Shown here: in pieces, positions 1 through 9,970 of the stretch
Layout of the letters: every line of letters starts with the position of its first letter
How positions within the stretch are numbered: the stretch's first letter is position 1
Source: Chryseobacterium capnotolerans
GTDB taxonomy: Bacteria; Bacteroidota; Bacteroidia; Flavobacteriales; Weeksellaceae
NCBI RefSeq assembly: GCF_021278965.1
Contig: NZ_CP065589.1
Location: forward strand, 1,183,001-1,247,000
DNA length: 64,000 nucleotides
Direction of reading: 5' to 3'
The notes under the pieces: generated by a model
The model's database searches: none
What the model was told of the DNA's origin: nothing
The model's input: only the letters and a program-made list of their open reading frames with translations
Made by a program: the position numbers and the translations under genes

Positions 1-3000
1 TATTCACTTGTGGCACCTCAGCCCGCTGGAGTAATTCCTGTATGGAGTGTTACGAATGGTACTATCCAGGGAAGTAATGCAGGTAATAGTGTTACTGTTA
101 TCTTTAATGCGGGAGCACCTTCTTATTCAGTATCTGTTGCTTATAGAACGAATAGCCCGGCAGCTTGTCTGTCTAAGCCAATTTCATTTGATATAAAACC
201 AATGGATATTAATAAAATCTTTATTAAGCCGAATTCAGGACCTTTCTGTCCAAGCAGTACACAGAGCTTTGAAGCTTATTTAGATGATATTGTTCCGGAC
301 TCTATGGAATGGAGTTTTGAAAACCCTAATTTCGGAAGTTTTATATCCGGGCAAGGCACTCCATTTGTGACGGTAAATATTAACGAGGTTGCGGCTAACA
401 TATATTCAACTAACCTGAAACTGGAAGTTGTGGTATGCGGACAGAAAAAGGTATTTTTAATGCCAGTAAGCAAACTGGCTCTTCCTGTAATTAACTTTAC
501 GAACATTGGAAAAATTTGTTTAGGTTCAGATCTTCATTTCACAGTTGATCAGGGAGGAATTACTTCTGCTACAGGGGTAACGTTTACTTTTGCTAATGGG
601 ACTACTCATCCGGCAACATTCAATTCTTCTGGAGTCTATGATTTCCCGAATAACGGATATATTCAGAATAATACAGGAGGTAACGTTTCTCAAATAGTTA
701 CTGTGACTTATACAGGAACGAATGGCTGTGCATATGAGCCAAAAGCAACTGCAAGTTTCATCATTCTTCCTGAAACGATTATTACGGTTTCACCGGTGTA
801 TAATCTTATGGTTTGTGATGATTATCCTTTACAGCCTTATACGCTTACTGCTAACAGCTCTACAGGTCTTACGAATATTGTGGAGTGGCAATGGTTTAAG
901 AATGGGGCTCCAATAGGAGTTACTACTAACTCATATACCTTATCGGGAACCGGCCTGGCAGGAACTTATAAGGTAAGAGCTAAAGATATTAATGGTTGCT
1001 ATGTATATTCACAGGAGATCAAAGTAATCAATTCATGCCCAACAGCTAGTAGTTGTACAACACCTCCTATGGTGAGTTTTACCCCAAAATGGACTGGATG
1101 CAATACAATTACAGTCAATAATTTAAATGTAAGTATTCCTCCAGATGAGATCCAATGGGTATCTAATAGTGTTCTTACGTTGGTAAGTGCTCAGGGACAG
1201 CCTACAGCCACATTCCAAACTAATCTTGCCGGAGCGCATATTGTGAGCGTACGTTTAAGATATGGTACATGTTGGTATTCAACAAGTTTTGAGGTTCGAA
1301 AACTGTATGAGCCTAAGCTTAATATTGGTCAGGTTTGTAGCGGTAACGGATATAATGTTACTTTATATAACTCATCGTCCATATTTGAGGTTAACCCTAG
1401 CTCTATAGAATATAGATTCAGTATGGCAGGACAGCCGGATCAGATTGGGCAAACGGCTACCTATAACAATATGGCGCCAGGTACTTACACCTTTACGATG
1501 AAGGTATCTGTACCATCACAACCATCATTGCCAGCATGTACGATTACGAAAACAATTACACTGGCGCCAGTTCCAAGCACGAATTTCTTGCTTCCATTTA
1601 AGGCATGTAAAGGTGAGGTAATTACCCTTTCACCAAGCTCATATACTTCTGGGAATATCTATACATGGTCTTTTGACGGAACCTCTTATGTGACTTCACA
1701 ACAGAATATGAATGTTACATTCAATACTGCAGGAGTGAAGAGTGTAAGTTTGATGATTAAAACTCCTCAAGGTTGTGAGTATAATTCTATTGTACGTAAC
1801 ATTACTGTCTATGAAGCTAATTTAAATGGAAATCTTACTCCACCAAATGCAGTAGCATGTGAAGGAACTTCTCCATTGATCTCATTTGTGCCTTCAGGTA
1901 CAGTACCTTCAGGTTATATTTGGATGAATGGTAATGTTCAGGTGCCGGGTGCGCCAAACTCAATGAATTTTGTACCAACACAATCAGGGAACTATTGGCC
2001 GATATTGATTTCAGCAGAAGGCTGTATGACTAATGTAATGAGCGTTAAAGCGGTAGGTGTTGCATTTAAAAAACCTCCGTATGTAAATATATCTGGACAA
2101 TCAAATGTTTGTGCTAATAGCCAAATAACGCTTAAAGGTATTTTAACGGATAATACTTTAGAATACAGATGGAAAAGGAATGGAGTTCCATTGTCAACAG
2201 GATGGATTACTGTTCAGCCGGTTACTTATACTGTAAGTGGATTATCAGCAGGTACTTATACCTATACTTTAGAAGCACGTGTGCCAGGAACTACAGACTG
2301 TTCAGGCTCTAAAGATTTTGTTGTTACAGTGAGCAATCCACCGGCAGCTCCTACGGTAACCTATACTCAGATAGGATGCCAGCCTTACAAAATTCAACTT
2401 ACAGCGTCCGGGCCTGCAAATGGTGAATATAACTGGAGTAATGGAATGTCTGGGCAGACCATTACAGTAGATGAAGGAGGAAAATATAAAGTAATCTATA
2501 CCGCACCAAGTGGCTGTAAAGTATTTGGCATGGTAGATGTACCATTGAGCATCGAAAGCCTGATGTGGGTATTCCCTACAGGATGTTACAGCTATTGTAG
2601 AGAAAAAGATCGTTATATTTTAGGACCAAAAGGTAACTTTGATTACCACCAATGGGAAAGATTCGGAGTTAGTTTACAAAATGGGACTAATACTTTCATC
2701 AGCCCATTCAGTTTTATTGATTCACCTGGAACTTACAGGTTGAGAATTGATCAGTCTGCTGGTGGAATGTATTGCAGATATTATTCAGGAGCAATGAACT
2801 ATTATCCTGGAAAAGACTGCGGTATAGAAACACAATGTAACTTTGAAGTTGATATTACTGCATTCAAGTGGGATGGTGATCATTATAATGTTCATGGAAC
2901 AATATTCAATGCAGGCAGCCAACCGGCAATGCTTGATATTTCAAGTCTTAACGGATATGGAACCTATTTTCCATCTATGATTACTATTCCGGCAGGAGGT

Positions 3001-3423
3001 ACCTATGATATGAATGCCAATCCATTGGCCTTCTATCCTAATGCCAGCTTCCCTGGTGGATATGATGCAATCTTATTCTTAGGACAAGATGATTGTAAGT
3101 TTGTGGGTGAACCAAAAATTATAGGTAAATCTGTTTTTGCCAAGACAGGAAACACACCAAGTCTTACTACAGATTCTTCTCTGAAACTGATGCCAAATCC
3201 GGCGAAGGATATCGTGAGGGTTTCGTATGATACCGGTAATGAGAAATTACTGGCAACACAGATCAAGGTTTTTGATACCATGGGGAATATCAAATACCAG
3301 AAAGAACTGAAGTCATCTTCAGGAGAAGTAAGTGTAGACGTTTCCCACTGGCTGCAGAGTACATACATTGTTATTGTGCAGGCAGGAGAAAAATCATTGC
3401 AAGGCAAATTGATTAAAAACTAA
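1..3423 (+). CDS. T9SS-sorted surface protein with Ig/PKD-like repeats (5' partial)
   Basis: The reading frame is already open at the first base, so the true start lies upstream and only the last about 1,140 residues are seen. The protein is a string of Ig/PKD-like modules, rich in Thr, Ser, Asn, Gly and Cys, with recurring segments such as GTYTFTMKVSV and AGTYKVRAKD. The last about 80 residues form a type A sorting domain of the type IX secretion system: a PNPAKD motif, beta strands, and the ending GKLIKN. By family knowledge such proteins are exported by T9SS and anchored on or released from the cell surface. An adhesin or gliding-related role is inference. A strong terminator follows at once, so this is the last gene of its transcript. 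Confidence 0.85.
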   Translation, partial: YSLVAPQPAGVIPVWSVTNGTIQGSNAGNSVTVIFNAGAPSYSVSVAYRTNSPAACLSKPISFDIKPMDINKIFIKPNSGPFCPSSTQSFEAYLDDIVPDSMEWSFENPNFGSFISGQGTPFVTVNINEVAANIYSTNLKLEVVVCGQKKVFLMPVSKLALPVINFTNIGKICLGSDLHFTVDQGGITSATGVTFTFANGTTHPATFNSSGVYDFPNNGYIQNNTGGNVSQIVTVTYTGTNGCAYEPKATASFIILPETIITVSPVYNLMVCDDYPLQPYTLTANSSTGLTNIVEWQWFKNGAPIGVTTNSYTLSGTGLAGTYKVRAKDINGCYVYSQEIKVINSCPTASSCTTPPMVSFTPKWTGCNTITVNNLNVSIPPDEIQWVSNSVLTLVSAQGQPTATFQTNLAGAHIVSVRLRYGTCWYSTSFEVRKLYEPKLNIGQVCSGNGYNVTLYNSSSIFEVNPSSIEYRFSMAGQPDQIGQTATYNNMAPGTYTFTMKVSVPSQPSLPACTITKTITLAPVPSTNFLLPFKACKGEVITLSPSSYTSGNIYTWSFDGTSYVTSQQNMNVTFNTAGVKSVSLMIKTPQGCEYNSIVRNITVYEANLNGNLTPPNAVACEGTSPLISFVPSGTVPSGYIWMNGNVQVPGAPNSMNFVPTQSGNYWPILISAEGCMTNVMSVKAVGVAFKKPPYVNISGQSNVCANSQITLKGILTDNTLEYRWKRNGVPLSTGWITVQPVTYTVSGLSAGTYTYTLEARVPGTTDCSGSKDFVVTVSNPPAAPTVTYTQIGCQPYKIQLTASGPANGEYNWSNGMSGQTITVDEGGKYKVIYTAPSGCKVFGMVDVPLSIESLMWVFPTGCYSYCREKDRYILGPKGNFDYHQWERFGVSLQNGTNTFISPFSFIDSPGTYRLRIDQSAGGMYCRYYSGAMNYYPGKDCGIETQCNFEVDITAFKWDGDHYNVHGTIFNAGSQPAMLDISSLNGYGTYFPSMITIPAGGTYDMNANPLAFYPNASFPGGYDAILFLGQDDCKFVGEPKIIGKSVFAKTGNTPSLTTDSSLKLMPNPAKDIVRVSYDTGNEKLLATQIKVFDTMGNIKYQKELKSSSGEVSVDVSHWLQSTYIVIVQAGEKSLQGKLIKN

Positions 3424-3444
3424 TCCATACTTCATTTTAATAAG

Positions 3445-3475
3445 CAGTGTTCTCTTTGGAGAACACTGTTTTTTT
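3445..3475 (+). terminator. Rho-independent terminator of the T9SS surface protein gene
   Basis: A perfect 10-bp stem (CAGTGTTCTC / GAGAACACTG) with a 4-base loop is followed by seven T, 22 bases after the stop codon. Confidence 0.9.
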
Positions 3476-3486
3476 ATGGAATGATA

Positions 3487-4407
3487 TCAATACATTTCTT
3501 CATTGTAAATTTGTCTTCCAAGATAGAAAAGCTCATGTTTTTTAAGATTCACATTATCTTCAAAAATATCATGAACAAAATGAACCAATTCATTGACTTT
3601 TTCCCTTTGGGTAATTCTGATCCTGGATTCAAAATTAGAAGTAAATCCACTTTTGGTATAATTCAATGAACCTAGATAGGCTACTTTTCTATCAATTATA
3701 TAAATCTTAGAATGCAAGAATTTATTGTCATAACGGTTATTCCTTATGTATTTGAAATTTAAATTTTCAGAATAATGATAAGTGTAAATTTCCATTTTTT
3801 CAATTTCTGTTTTCTTTTCCCAGCATCTGAAAAATCCATACAGAGAGGGAATAGCAATTAAAAGGGCAACCAGATTGTTTGAATTGGTAAGATCATCAAC
3901 AAGATGGATCCCGAAATAAATCAGAGCAAAGATTCCCAGACAGAATAGAATAATAGAAGATAAAAAGAAAAGATTTTTCAGGCTTTCCCTTTTCTCCTTT
4001 TTCTTTACATCTGTCACCCGATTCTGGTGGATCAGCTTTCGTAATACACTTCCGTACTGTTCAGGTCGAAGATCACTGAATGCCAATCTCACATTGATAT
4101 TTCTGTTCTTCAGCATCAGAAGATCATCCACCTTTACTTCATCAATATAGGGAGAGATGATGAGAACTTCTGCTTTTGCATCCAGAATGTCTTTATTTAA
4201 TTGATTTCCTGCATTTTGACCTACGAAGACTTCAACGCCTTCACTGTTTTCAGTATCGATCTTAAAATAATATTTTTTCTTTTCCTTATAATACACGTTT
4301 TCTTTCTTAAATAGTATTGAAATTATATGTTTCCAGATATATCTGTTTTTTAAAGAGATCAGCTCCCGCAGCTGGAGGTTTCGCACAATCCGGATTTTAG
4401 GCGTCAA
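3487..4407 (-). CDS. Phospholipase D-like protein with an internal two-helix membrane hairpin
   Basis: This is a 306-residue protein with one intact HKD motif, HSKIYIID followed by GSLN, at about residues 233-252. The preceding part (EVLIISPYIDEVKVDDLL, about 85-102) looks like the first half of a PLD fold. Between the halves, at about 140-195, sit two hydrophobic segments separated by a short polar turn, so a membrane hairpin appears inserted into the catalytic fold. Single-HKD enzymes of the Nuc type work as dimers; phospholipid or nucleic acid as substrate cannot be decided here. The N-terminal 60 residues are strongly basic. There is no signal peptide, so the catalytic halves probably face the cytoplasm. 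It stands alone, convergent with the upstream surface protein gene. Confidence 0.75.
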   Translation of the reverse strand: MTPKIRIVRNLQLRELISLKNRYIWKHIISILFKKENVYYKEKKKYYFKIDTENSEGVEVFVGQNAGNQLNKDILDAKAEVLIISPYIDEVKVDDLLMLKNRNINVRLAFSDLRPEQYGSVLRKLIHQNRVTDVKKKEKRESLKNLFFLSSIILFCLGIFALIYFGIHLVDDLTNSNNLVALLIAIPSLYGFFRCWEKKTEIEKMEIYTYHYSENLNFKYIRNNRYDNKFLHSKIYIIDRKVAYLGSLNYTKSGFTSNFESRIRITQREKVNELVHFVHDIFEDNVNLKKHELFYLGRQIYNEEMY

Positions 4408-4448
4408 ATTTACGTTTCTTTTTATTCTCTGCTTTATGGAAAAGCATA

Positions 4449-4480
4449 AAAAAAACCTGACATCTTTCTAGTGTCAGGTC
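4449..4480 (-). terminator. Terminator of the first TPR/HTH regulator gene
   Basis: On the minus strand an 8-bp stem ACCTGACA / TGTCAGGT with a 9-base loop is followed by a T run. It lies about 40 bases after the stop at 4518. Confidence 0.8.
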
Positions 4481-4517
4481 CTGAACAATATGGAGTTTTT
4501 TTAAGCTAACTTGAAGA

Positions 4518-6018
4518 TTATTCTTTTTTGTTTTCGAGATCTTCATCATTCTCTAATCTTTCGAAGAAGATCAGAAAATCTTCTTCACTTGGGATATCAA
4601 GCTTTTTTCTTAATCTGTATTTTTTCTGCTGAGCAGATTTGTGTTCAATGGACATATAAGAAGCAATCTGCTTAGAACTGAAATCAAGCTTTATCATAGC
4701 ACATAACGAGAGATCTGCAGAAGAGAGATCGCTATTTCTTTTGAGTAATGCTTCAATGAAATTGGGGTAGAGTTCCTGAAATCGGGTTAAGAATGAAGAA
4801 TCGTTACTTTCTGCCAGCATCATCAGTTCACTATTGTTTTCACTGATTTTATGATTCAAGGTTTCATTTTCATTTTGCAAACGCGTTATATTGTGCTTTA
4901 AGTCAGAGCTTTCATCGATGATCTGTTTTTTAACCCGGTTCAGTTTTTTATATAGCAAAAAGGCAATGAGTATGACTATTAGTAACATCAAGCCTGAAAA
5001 GATAATGGTATTGAATTTAAAAGTCTGTGCAGAGACTTCTTTTTCAGTCAGTAATTTGTCAATAAGCAAATTGACAGTGTTATTCTGATTTTGTGATAAT
5101 TGTTCTTTGGCGTGGGTGAATTTATTATTGAATTCTGCCTCTTTCTCTTGATCTCCCAGGTAGCCATAGGTTTCTGCCATAGCTTCATACATAAAAGGAA
5201 TATTATACACCTTATGAGTTTTGATAAAGATATCCAATCCTTTCTGATAGTATTTTAAAGATAGGGAGTCTTTCTCTTCCGCTTTATAATAATCGCCTAC
5301 AATTCTGTAGATTTGTCCTTTCTGCGAATCTAATATTCTTTTTTTTTAGTGTTAAGAGCAAGTGCCCTGTCGATATAAAATTTTGCAGAATCTATTCGCT
5401 TTGTATAGTATAGATGGTGTTTTGCAATCAAACTGTTGATCAAATCCGTATTGTCAATATTCATTGCTTTATGAAAATACATCAATGCAGAATCATTCTG
5501 CTTGATATCATAAAGGAAATCTGCTCTGTTCGAAAAAACTTTCTGCAGGTTATATTGCTTTTTATCTGTTAAAGAGCATTGGCGGGTATGGTAAAGTGCT
5601 TTAGCATTATATTCAAGAGCTGTTTTGTAAAGTTTGGTTACTTTGCTCATCTGGCCGTATTCCTGAAATAGCCTTGCTTTGAGCGCTTCATTATCAGAGT
5701 TTTTGAGTAATGCTTCTGCCTTTTTAAAAATACCAGTCCTTTTTCATAGTTTCCTACAGTGACAGAAAGATTGGATATGTTCATATAGCAAAGAGCTGCA
5801 CCGTCTGTATAGCCATTTTTTTGTGCCATATGGAGGTACTCTTGGTTAAGCTGTAATGCTTTTTCATAGTTCCCGGAAAGGCGGAGAGCATCACTCTTCT
5901 GAAGCAGCGGATAATCGAAACTTTCTTTTTCCTTATTTTTTGAAGTACAGTTGATGAGTACACTGCAAAGTACAAGTAATGGGAAGAAGTTTCTTTTGAA
6001 GAAATCGATTTTTTTCAT
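4518..6018 (-). pseudogene. TPR-transmembrane-HTH regulator, broken by two homopolymer frameshifts
   Basis: Three reading segments (5647-6018, 5330-5650, 4518-5237) join into one 500-residue protein if one A is restored at each of two A runs (plus-strand T runs 5721-5725 and 5339-5347). The reconstructed order is a lipoprotein-like signal (LVLCSVLINC), TPR repeats to about residue 310, one membrane helix (IIFSGLMLLIVILIAFLLY), a coiled coil, and a C-terminal HTH (SSADLSLCAMIKLDFSSKQI, then KKYRLRKKL). It is a paralogue of the gene at 26718-28144 with the same layout. Such proteins are likely one-component regulators: the TPR part senses outside the inner membrane and the HTH binds DNA. A frame-open stretch bridges the second gap (5238-5340) without further stops. 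True pseudogene versus sequencing error is undecided; error is favoured. Confidence 0.7.
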
Positions 6019-6278
6019 AGGGTAGGATCGATAGCAAACTTAAGAATAAATCAGACAAATTTTATGATAAAGACTAAAGATCTAAGAATAATTCATACGA
6101 ATCAAATAGTTTGTAATAATAAAATGAGTTATTAAATGGAAGATCAACAATAGAGTATATGTTTATTAAAATAGTAGAGATCCTCACAGTGAAAGCACCG
6201 AAGCATTTTTTGTTTTCCGGCGGATGGAATGGGTAATAAAATTGATTCCTTATTTTTGCATGGAATACATCCTAAAAT

Positions 6279-6974
6279 ATGACCAATATATTTTCTGACA
6301 ATCATCAAGTAGATGTGGTTTCTACGTTTGCTGAACTTGTAAATAATAATTTTCAGGGAAATATCAATGCTATGTGCTGGTACAGGAAATTAGATGGAGA
6401 TTTTAAAGAAATTGTTTCCAAACTTCAATTAAAAGATAATATTACTGAAATTTCTACTGAAGATCTTTTAAGATTAGAACTCTCAGAGGAAGGAAATATG
6501 GCCAGAGAGATAATCCTGAATGATTTACAATTATTAACTGATTTCGGAGCGTCACCTTCTCTTAATCTGCTTAAAAATTATGAACGGGATGAAGAATTCA
6601 GTTTTATTTCAACGGATGTTTATTCATATCATGTGGATCGATCACCCATTGGAACAGATACTTTTTTATGTACTTATTTTGGGGCTTCGAGTGACATATT
6701 GCCCAATGAACAGGCTGTACCCAAAATAGATGTTCCTGAAATTCGGGAAAAACTCAAGGAATTACATGATGGACCTGAAGAATTTGAAGACTTTCTAAAG
6801 GACTGTTTTTTTGATCTGCATTATCAGGCTAAACCCAATGCAGAACCTACCAATCTAGGATTAGGACATCTTTGGAGGCTGGCTGTAGATCATCCTGAAC
6901 AAAAAGTTCTGCCTTGTGTACATAGAGCTCCTGTTGAAAACGAAGGTGAATACCGCCTGCTTTTGATTTGTTAA
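6279..6974 (+). CDS. DUF1826 family protein
   Basis: This 231-residue soluble protein resembles the DUF1826 family. The recognised stretch is DVYSYHVDRSPIGTDTFLCT at about residues 112-131, together with the C-terminal PCVHRAPVENEGEYRLLLIC. Conserved His, Cys and Asp residues suggest metal binding. The family is often found near zinc-homeostasis genes of the COG0523 type in other bacteria, but no such gene is seen here, so a zinc role is only inference. A TATTTTTG box at about 6251-6258 resembles the -7 element of Bacteroidota promoters; no good -33 element was seen. Confidence 0.65.
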   Translation: MTNIFSDNHQVDVVSTFAELVNNNFQGNINAMCWYRKLDGDFKEIVSKLQLKDNITEISTEDLLRLELSEEGNMAREIILNDLQLLTDFGASPSLNLLKNYERDEEFSFISTDVYSYHVDRSPIGTDTFLCTYFGASSDILPNEQAVPKIDVPEIREKLKELHDGPEEFEDFLKDCFFDLHYQAKPNAEPTNLGLGHLWRLAVDHPEQKVLPCVHRAPVENEGEYRLLLIC

Positions 6975-7091
6975 ATCATATGGTAGTATTAGGTTTTTCA
7001 TTCAAAAGTAGTATCTTTAAATGATATTATCTTATTTTACGGTCTGTTGGCTGTGGATTAAGATTATAACTGTATTGAATTTTGACGGCTA

Positions 7092-8891
7092 ATGATTAGA
7101 TCGATTGTAATTTTAATTTTCTTTTTGAGTGGTTTTTTCTTTTTAAATGCACAGGAAAAGAAAGATTCACTTTATTATAAAATAGAAGAATTTTCAGATA
7201 AAAGAAAAGTTACCAAATTTCTTCATCGCTTCATATTTCGTAGGGAAGCCGATTCTGCTTCTGTTAAATCCAGAACTGAAAAGCTGCCGCAGGAAGCCTA
7301 TAATAAAAGATACATCCGGAATATCAGGATCGAAACCATTGATCCTTTTGGATATGATTCCAAAGATCAGAAAGAAAAACTGAAATGGTATGACTGGTTT
7401 ACAGACCACCTTCATTCTACAACAAGAACTTCTACCGTTAATAATTATTTGCTTTTTAAAGAAGGGGAGGAGTACAATGCTCAGAAACTCTATGAATCTG
7501 AACGTTTGCTGAGAACAATGCCTTTTATCAACAGAGTGAATATAAGTGTTGCAGATGATGCTTCCAGTAAAGACTCTATTGATGTAGTGGTAAAAGTTCT
7601 TGATTCCTGGAGCTTAAAACCGAGAGTGAGTTATTCAGGAAGTAAAATTGGTCTTGGAGTAACTGAAGAAAATGTACTGGGGCTAGGTCATACATTTGAT
7701 TTTCTTTACAGAAATGATTCCAAAGAAAAACAGGATTATGTTTTGGGAAGCTATACAACCTATAATCTTTTTGGGTCTTATATCAGTGCTCAAATTCTTG
7801 GAGAACGAGATTTTTTGAGAAATGAAAGAATTAATTTTAATGTCAGACGAGACTTCTTCTCCCCATTGACAAAATGGGCTGGTGGTTTTACTTTTGAATA
7901 TTTTATGCGGAATGTTTTGCTACCGATAGAAACAGATGCTGCTTTTCCGGAAGTTCAGATCAAAGTGTACAGTCAGGACTTATGGGGTGGTTATCAGATC
8001 CCGGTTTCATCAAATCCTAAGGAAAAAGTCAGCAGCAATATTGCCATTATAGGGAGATTCCAGAACTATCAGTATAAAGACAGTCCTGGAATTGATCAGT
8101 ATAAGTATTTTAGTTCTTACAACAGTTTTTTGATGTCTGTAGGGCTTATTAACAGACGGTTTTCTGTTCAGAAGAATATTTTTCAATATGATTTGCCGGA
8201 GGATATCGCTTACGGAAACTCTGTGAATCTTATTGCAGGCGGCTTATCGAGAAATAAAGAAGTGAACCCTTATGTAGGAATTTCTGCATCGTATGGCAGT
8301 TTTACAAAGCTGGGATATTTTACCTTGAAAGCCCAATTTGGTAGATTTTTTAATGAAGACAGCCAAAACAGAGAATCTTTCCGTGTAGATGGAACGTATT
8401 TTACCAATCTTATGGACTGGAAGTTTGCTAAGGTAAGACATTTCTTTTCTCCTACGTTAGCGTTGGGAAATCCCCAGCATAATTATTCTTACAAAGACAG
8501 AATTAATCTTTCTTCACCAGATGAGTTTCCCGTTTATAACGGAGATTATATCGGGACTAAAAAAATGGTCTTAAGGTATCAGCTTCAGATGTTTATTCAT
8601 AAAACCTGGAAGAACTTCCATTTCAGTCCGTATTTAACAATGGCAGTAGGATGGTTGGGAATGCCTGATGATAAACTGTTGAGTACCCGTGCCAACACTA
8701 AAATAGGATTAGGCGTTTTAATTAATAATCCGTTTTTGGTCTTCAACAGAATTCAGATTTCCTTTACCTATTATCCACGGGTTCCTTTTGACAATAACTC
8801 TGTTTTTGATTTTAACAGTAACCGAAATAACCTGCTGCCAATGAACAGCTTTGCAACAGAGGTACCGCACTTTGTGAATTTTGGGAATTGA
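7092..8891 (+). CDS. Outer membrane protein with POTRA domain and Omp85-like beta-barrel
   Basis: The 599-residue product has a signal peptide (SIVILIFFLSGFFFLNA, cleaved near residue 21). A region at about 75-170 is shaped like a POTRA domain (RNIRIETIDPFG, then KLYESERLLRTMPFINRVNI and a VVVKVLDSWSLKP strand). The remainder is a long series of alternating amphipathic strands rich in Tyr, Phe and Gly, typical of a 16-strand barrel. POTRA-plus-barrel proteins belong to the Omp85/BamA superfamily and insert or move proteins or lipids across the outer membrane. With one POTRA it is not BamA itself. The residue before the stop is not an aromatic one, unlike many barrels. No partner gene is adjacent. 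Confidence 0.7.
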   Translation: MIRSIVILIFFLSGFFFLNAQEKKDSLYYKIEEFSDKRKVTKFLHRFIFRREADSASVKSRTEKLPQEAYNKRYIRNIRIETIDPFGYDSKDQKEKLKWYDWFTDHLHSTTRTSTVNNYLLFKEGEEYNAQKLYESERLLRTMPFINRVNISVADDASSKDSIDVVVKVLDSWSLKPRVSYSGSKIGLGVTEENVLGLGHTFDFLYRNDSKEKQDYVLGSYTTYNLFGSYISAQILGERDFLRNERINFNVRRDFFSPLTKWAGGFTFEYFMRNVLLPIETDAAFPEVQIKVYSQDLWGGYQIPVSSNPKEKVSSNIAIIGRFQNYQYKDSPGIDQYKYFSSYNSFLMSVGLINRRFSVQKNIFQYDLPEDIAYGNSVNLIAGGLSRNKEVNPYVGISASYGSFTKLGYFTLKAQFGRFFNEDSQNRESFRVDGTYFTNLMDWKFAKVRHFFSPTLALGNPQHNYSYKDRINLSSPDEFPVYNGDYIGTKKMVLRYQLQMFIHKTWKNFHFSPYLTMAVGWLGMPDDKLLSTRANTKIGLGVLINNPFLVFNRIQISFTYYPRVPFDNNSVFDFNSNRNNLLPMNSFATEVPHFVNFGN

Positions 8892-9184
8892 TGAATGTTT
8901 GAATTATTGTCTTCTAATATTAATTGATGTAGATAACAATAAAAAAATCTGTTTATTTCCCGATATAAAATATGAATTATTCTGAAAGTCAGGAGTTTAA
9001 TTTGTTATGAGTATAATCATAAGGATATGTTACTATATACTATACCTTTGAAGAAACATAATAGTTGTAGTCAATCTCTACACATTCTACAACCTTACCC
9101 TTCTTAATTGAGGGGTTTTAATTTTATAGTGGAGCATCATGAATACTATTCTACTGGTCTTACAATTTTAGAACTGATATTTTA

Positions 9185-9754
9185 TTACAATGCCTTACTA
9201 TTAAGTCCAATGTCAGCAATTTTACTCAGTGTTTTATCACATTTTTTTTCTTCATTTAGGGTTGCTAAAAGATTTTTTAAACATACATTTTCCTTAAGAA
9301 CTTTTGCATAGGCAGCGAGTGTCCCGTACGTTGAAATCTCATAATGTTCTACTTTCTGTGCAGCAGCTATTATGCCTGCATCCCTTACAGTGCCAGGTTT
9401 AGTTTCTTCTATGATACTCTTTCCTTCATCAAGAAGTCCTTGCATAGCATCACATTTTTTCGCCTGAGCCTTCTTTTTTAACGATTTAAAACACTCTTCA
9501 AGTCTTTTTACGTGGACTTCAGTTTCTAGCAGGTGGTTTTCAATAGCGAGCTTAAGCTTTTTATCTGTTGCATTTTTATACATTTTAGGTAAGTTTTTTA
9601 CCAATGCCTTCTCTGCCCAATAGATGTCTTTTAACCCATCTTCAAACAGATCTTTCAATCCTTTAGACGCCGTTTTTTTTGCTGGTGTTTTTCCTCCCTT
9701 TATAGTTGAGGCTGATTTTGAAGATGTTTTTTTTGATACGGTTTTAGTTGCCAT
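9185..9754 (-). CDS. DUF892 / YciE-YciF ferritin-like protein with Lys/Ala-rich tail
   Basis: The 189-residue protein has an N-terminal basic extension rich in Lys, Ser, Thr and Ala (about residues 1-32), then a four-helix ferritin-like DUF892 domain. Typical segments are LKDLFEDGLKDIYWAEKAL, HLLETEVHVKRLEECF and AAAQKVEHYEISTYGTLAAY, which carry the Glu/His residues expected for a di-iron site. Proteins of this family are induced by osmotic, oxidative and stationary-phase stress. The basic tail resembles histone-like tails and could bind DNA; this is inference. The gene is monocistronic. Confidence 0.88.
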   Translation of the reverse strand: MATKTVSKKTSSKSASTIKGGKTPAKKTASKGLKDLFEDGLKDIYWAEKALVKNLPKMYKNATDKKLKLAIENHLLETEVHVKRLEECFKSLKKKAQAKKCDAMQGLLDEGKSIIEETKPGTVRDAGIIAAAQKVEHYEISTYGTLAAYAKVLKENVCLKNLLATLNEEKKCDKTLSKIADIGLNSKAL

Positions 9755-9970
9755 AATATTAGATTTAGTGTGATAATCTTAACTGTTGCAATTCTAAGGC
9801 CATTTGTGTCTTAATATGACCCAGCTCATAAAGCTCATAAATTGATAACAGACAGATCAAATACATTAGAATAAAAAATGTTACGTTATGAAAAGAAATT
9901 TATTTAACAGGTTTGCGGATTAGGTGGTTTGCTTTACAGGGTAATGCAGGGCTTTTATATCCTGAATAAA

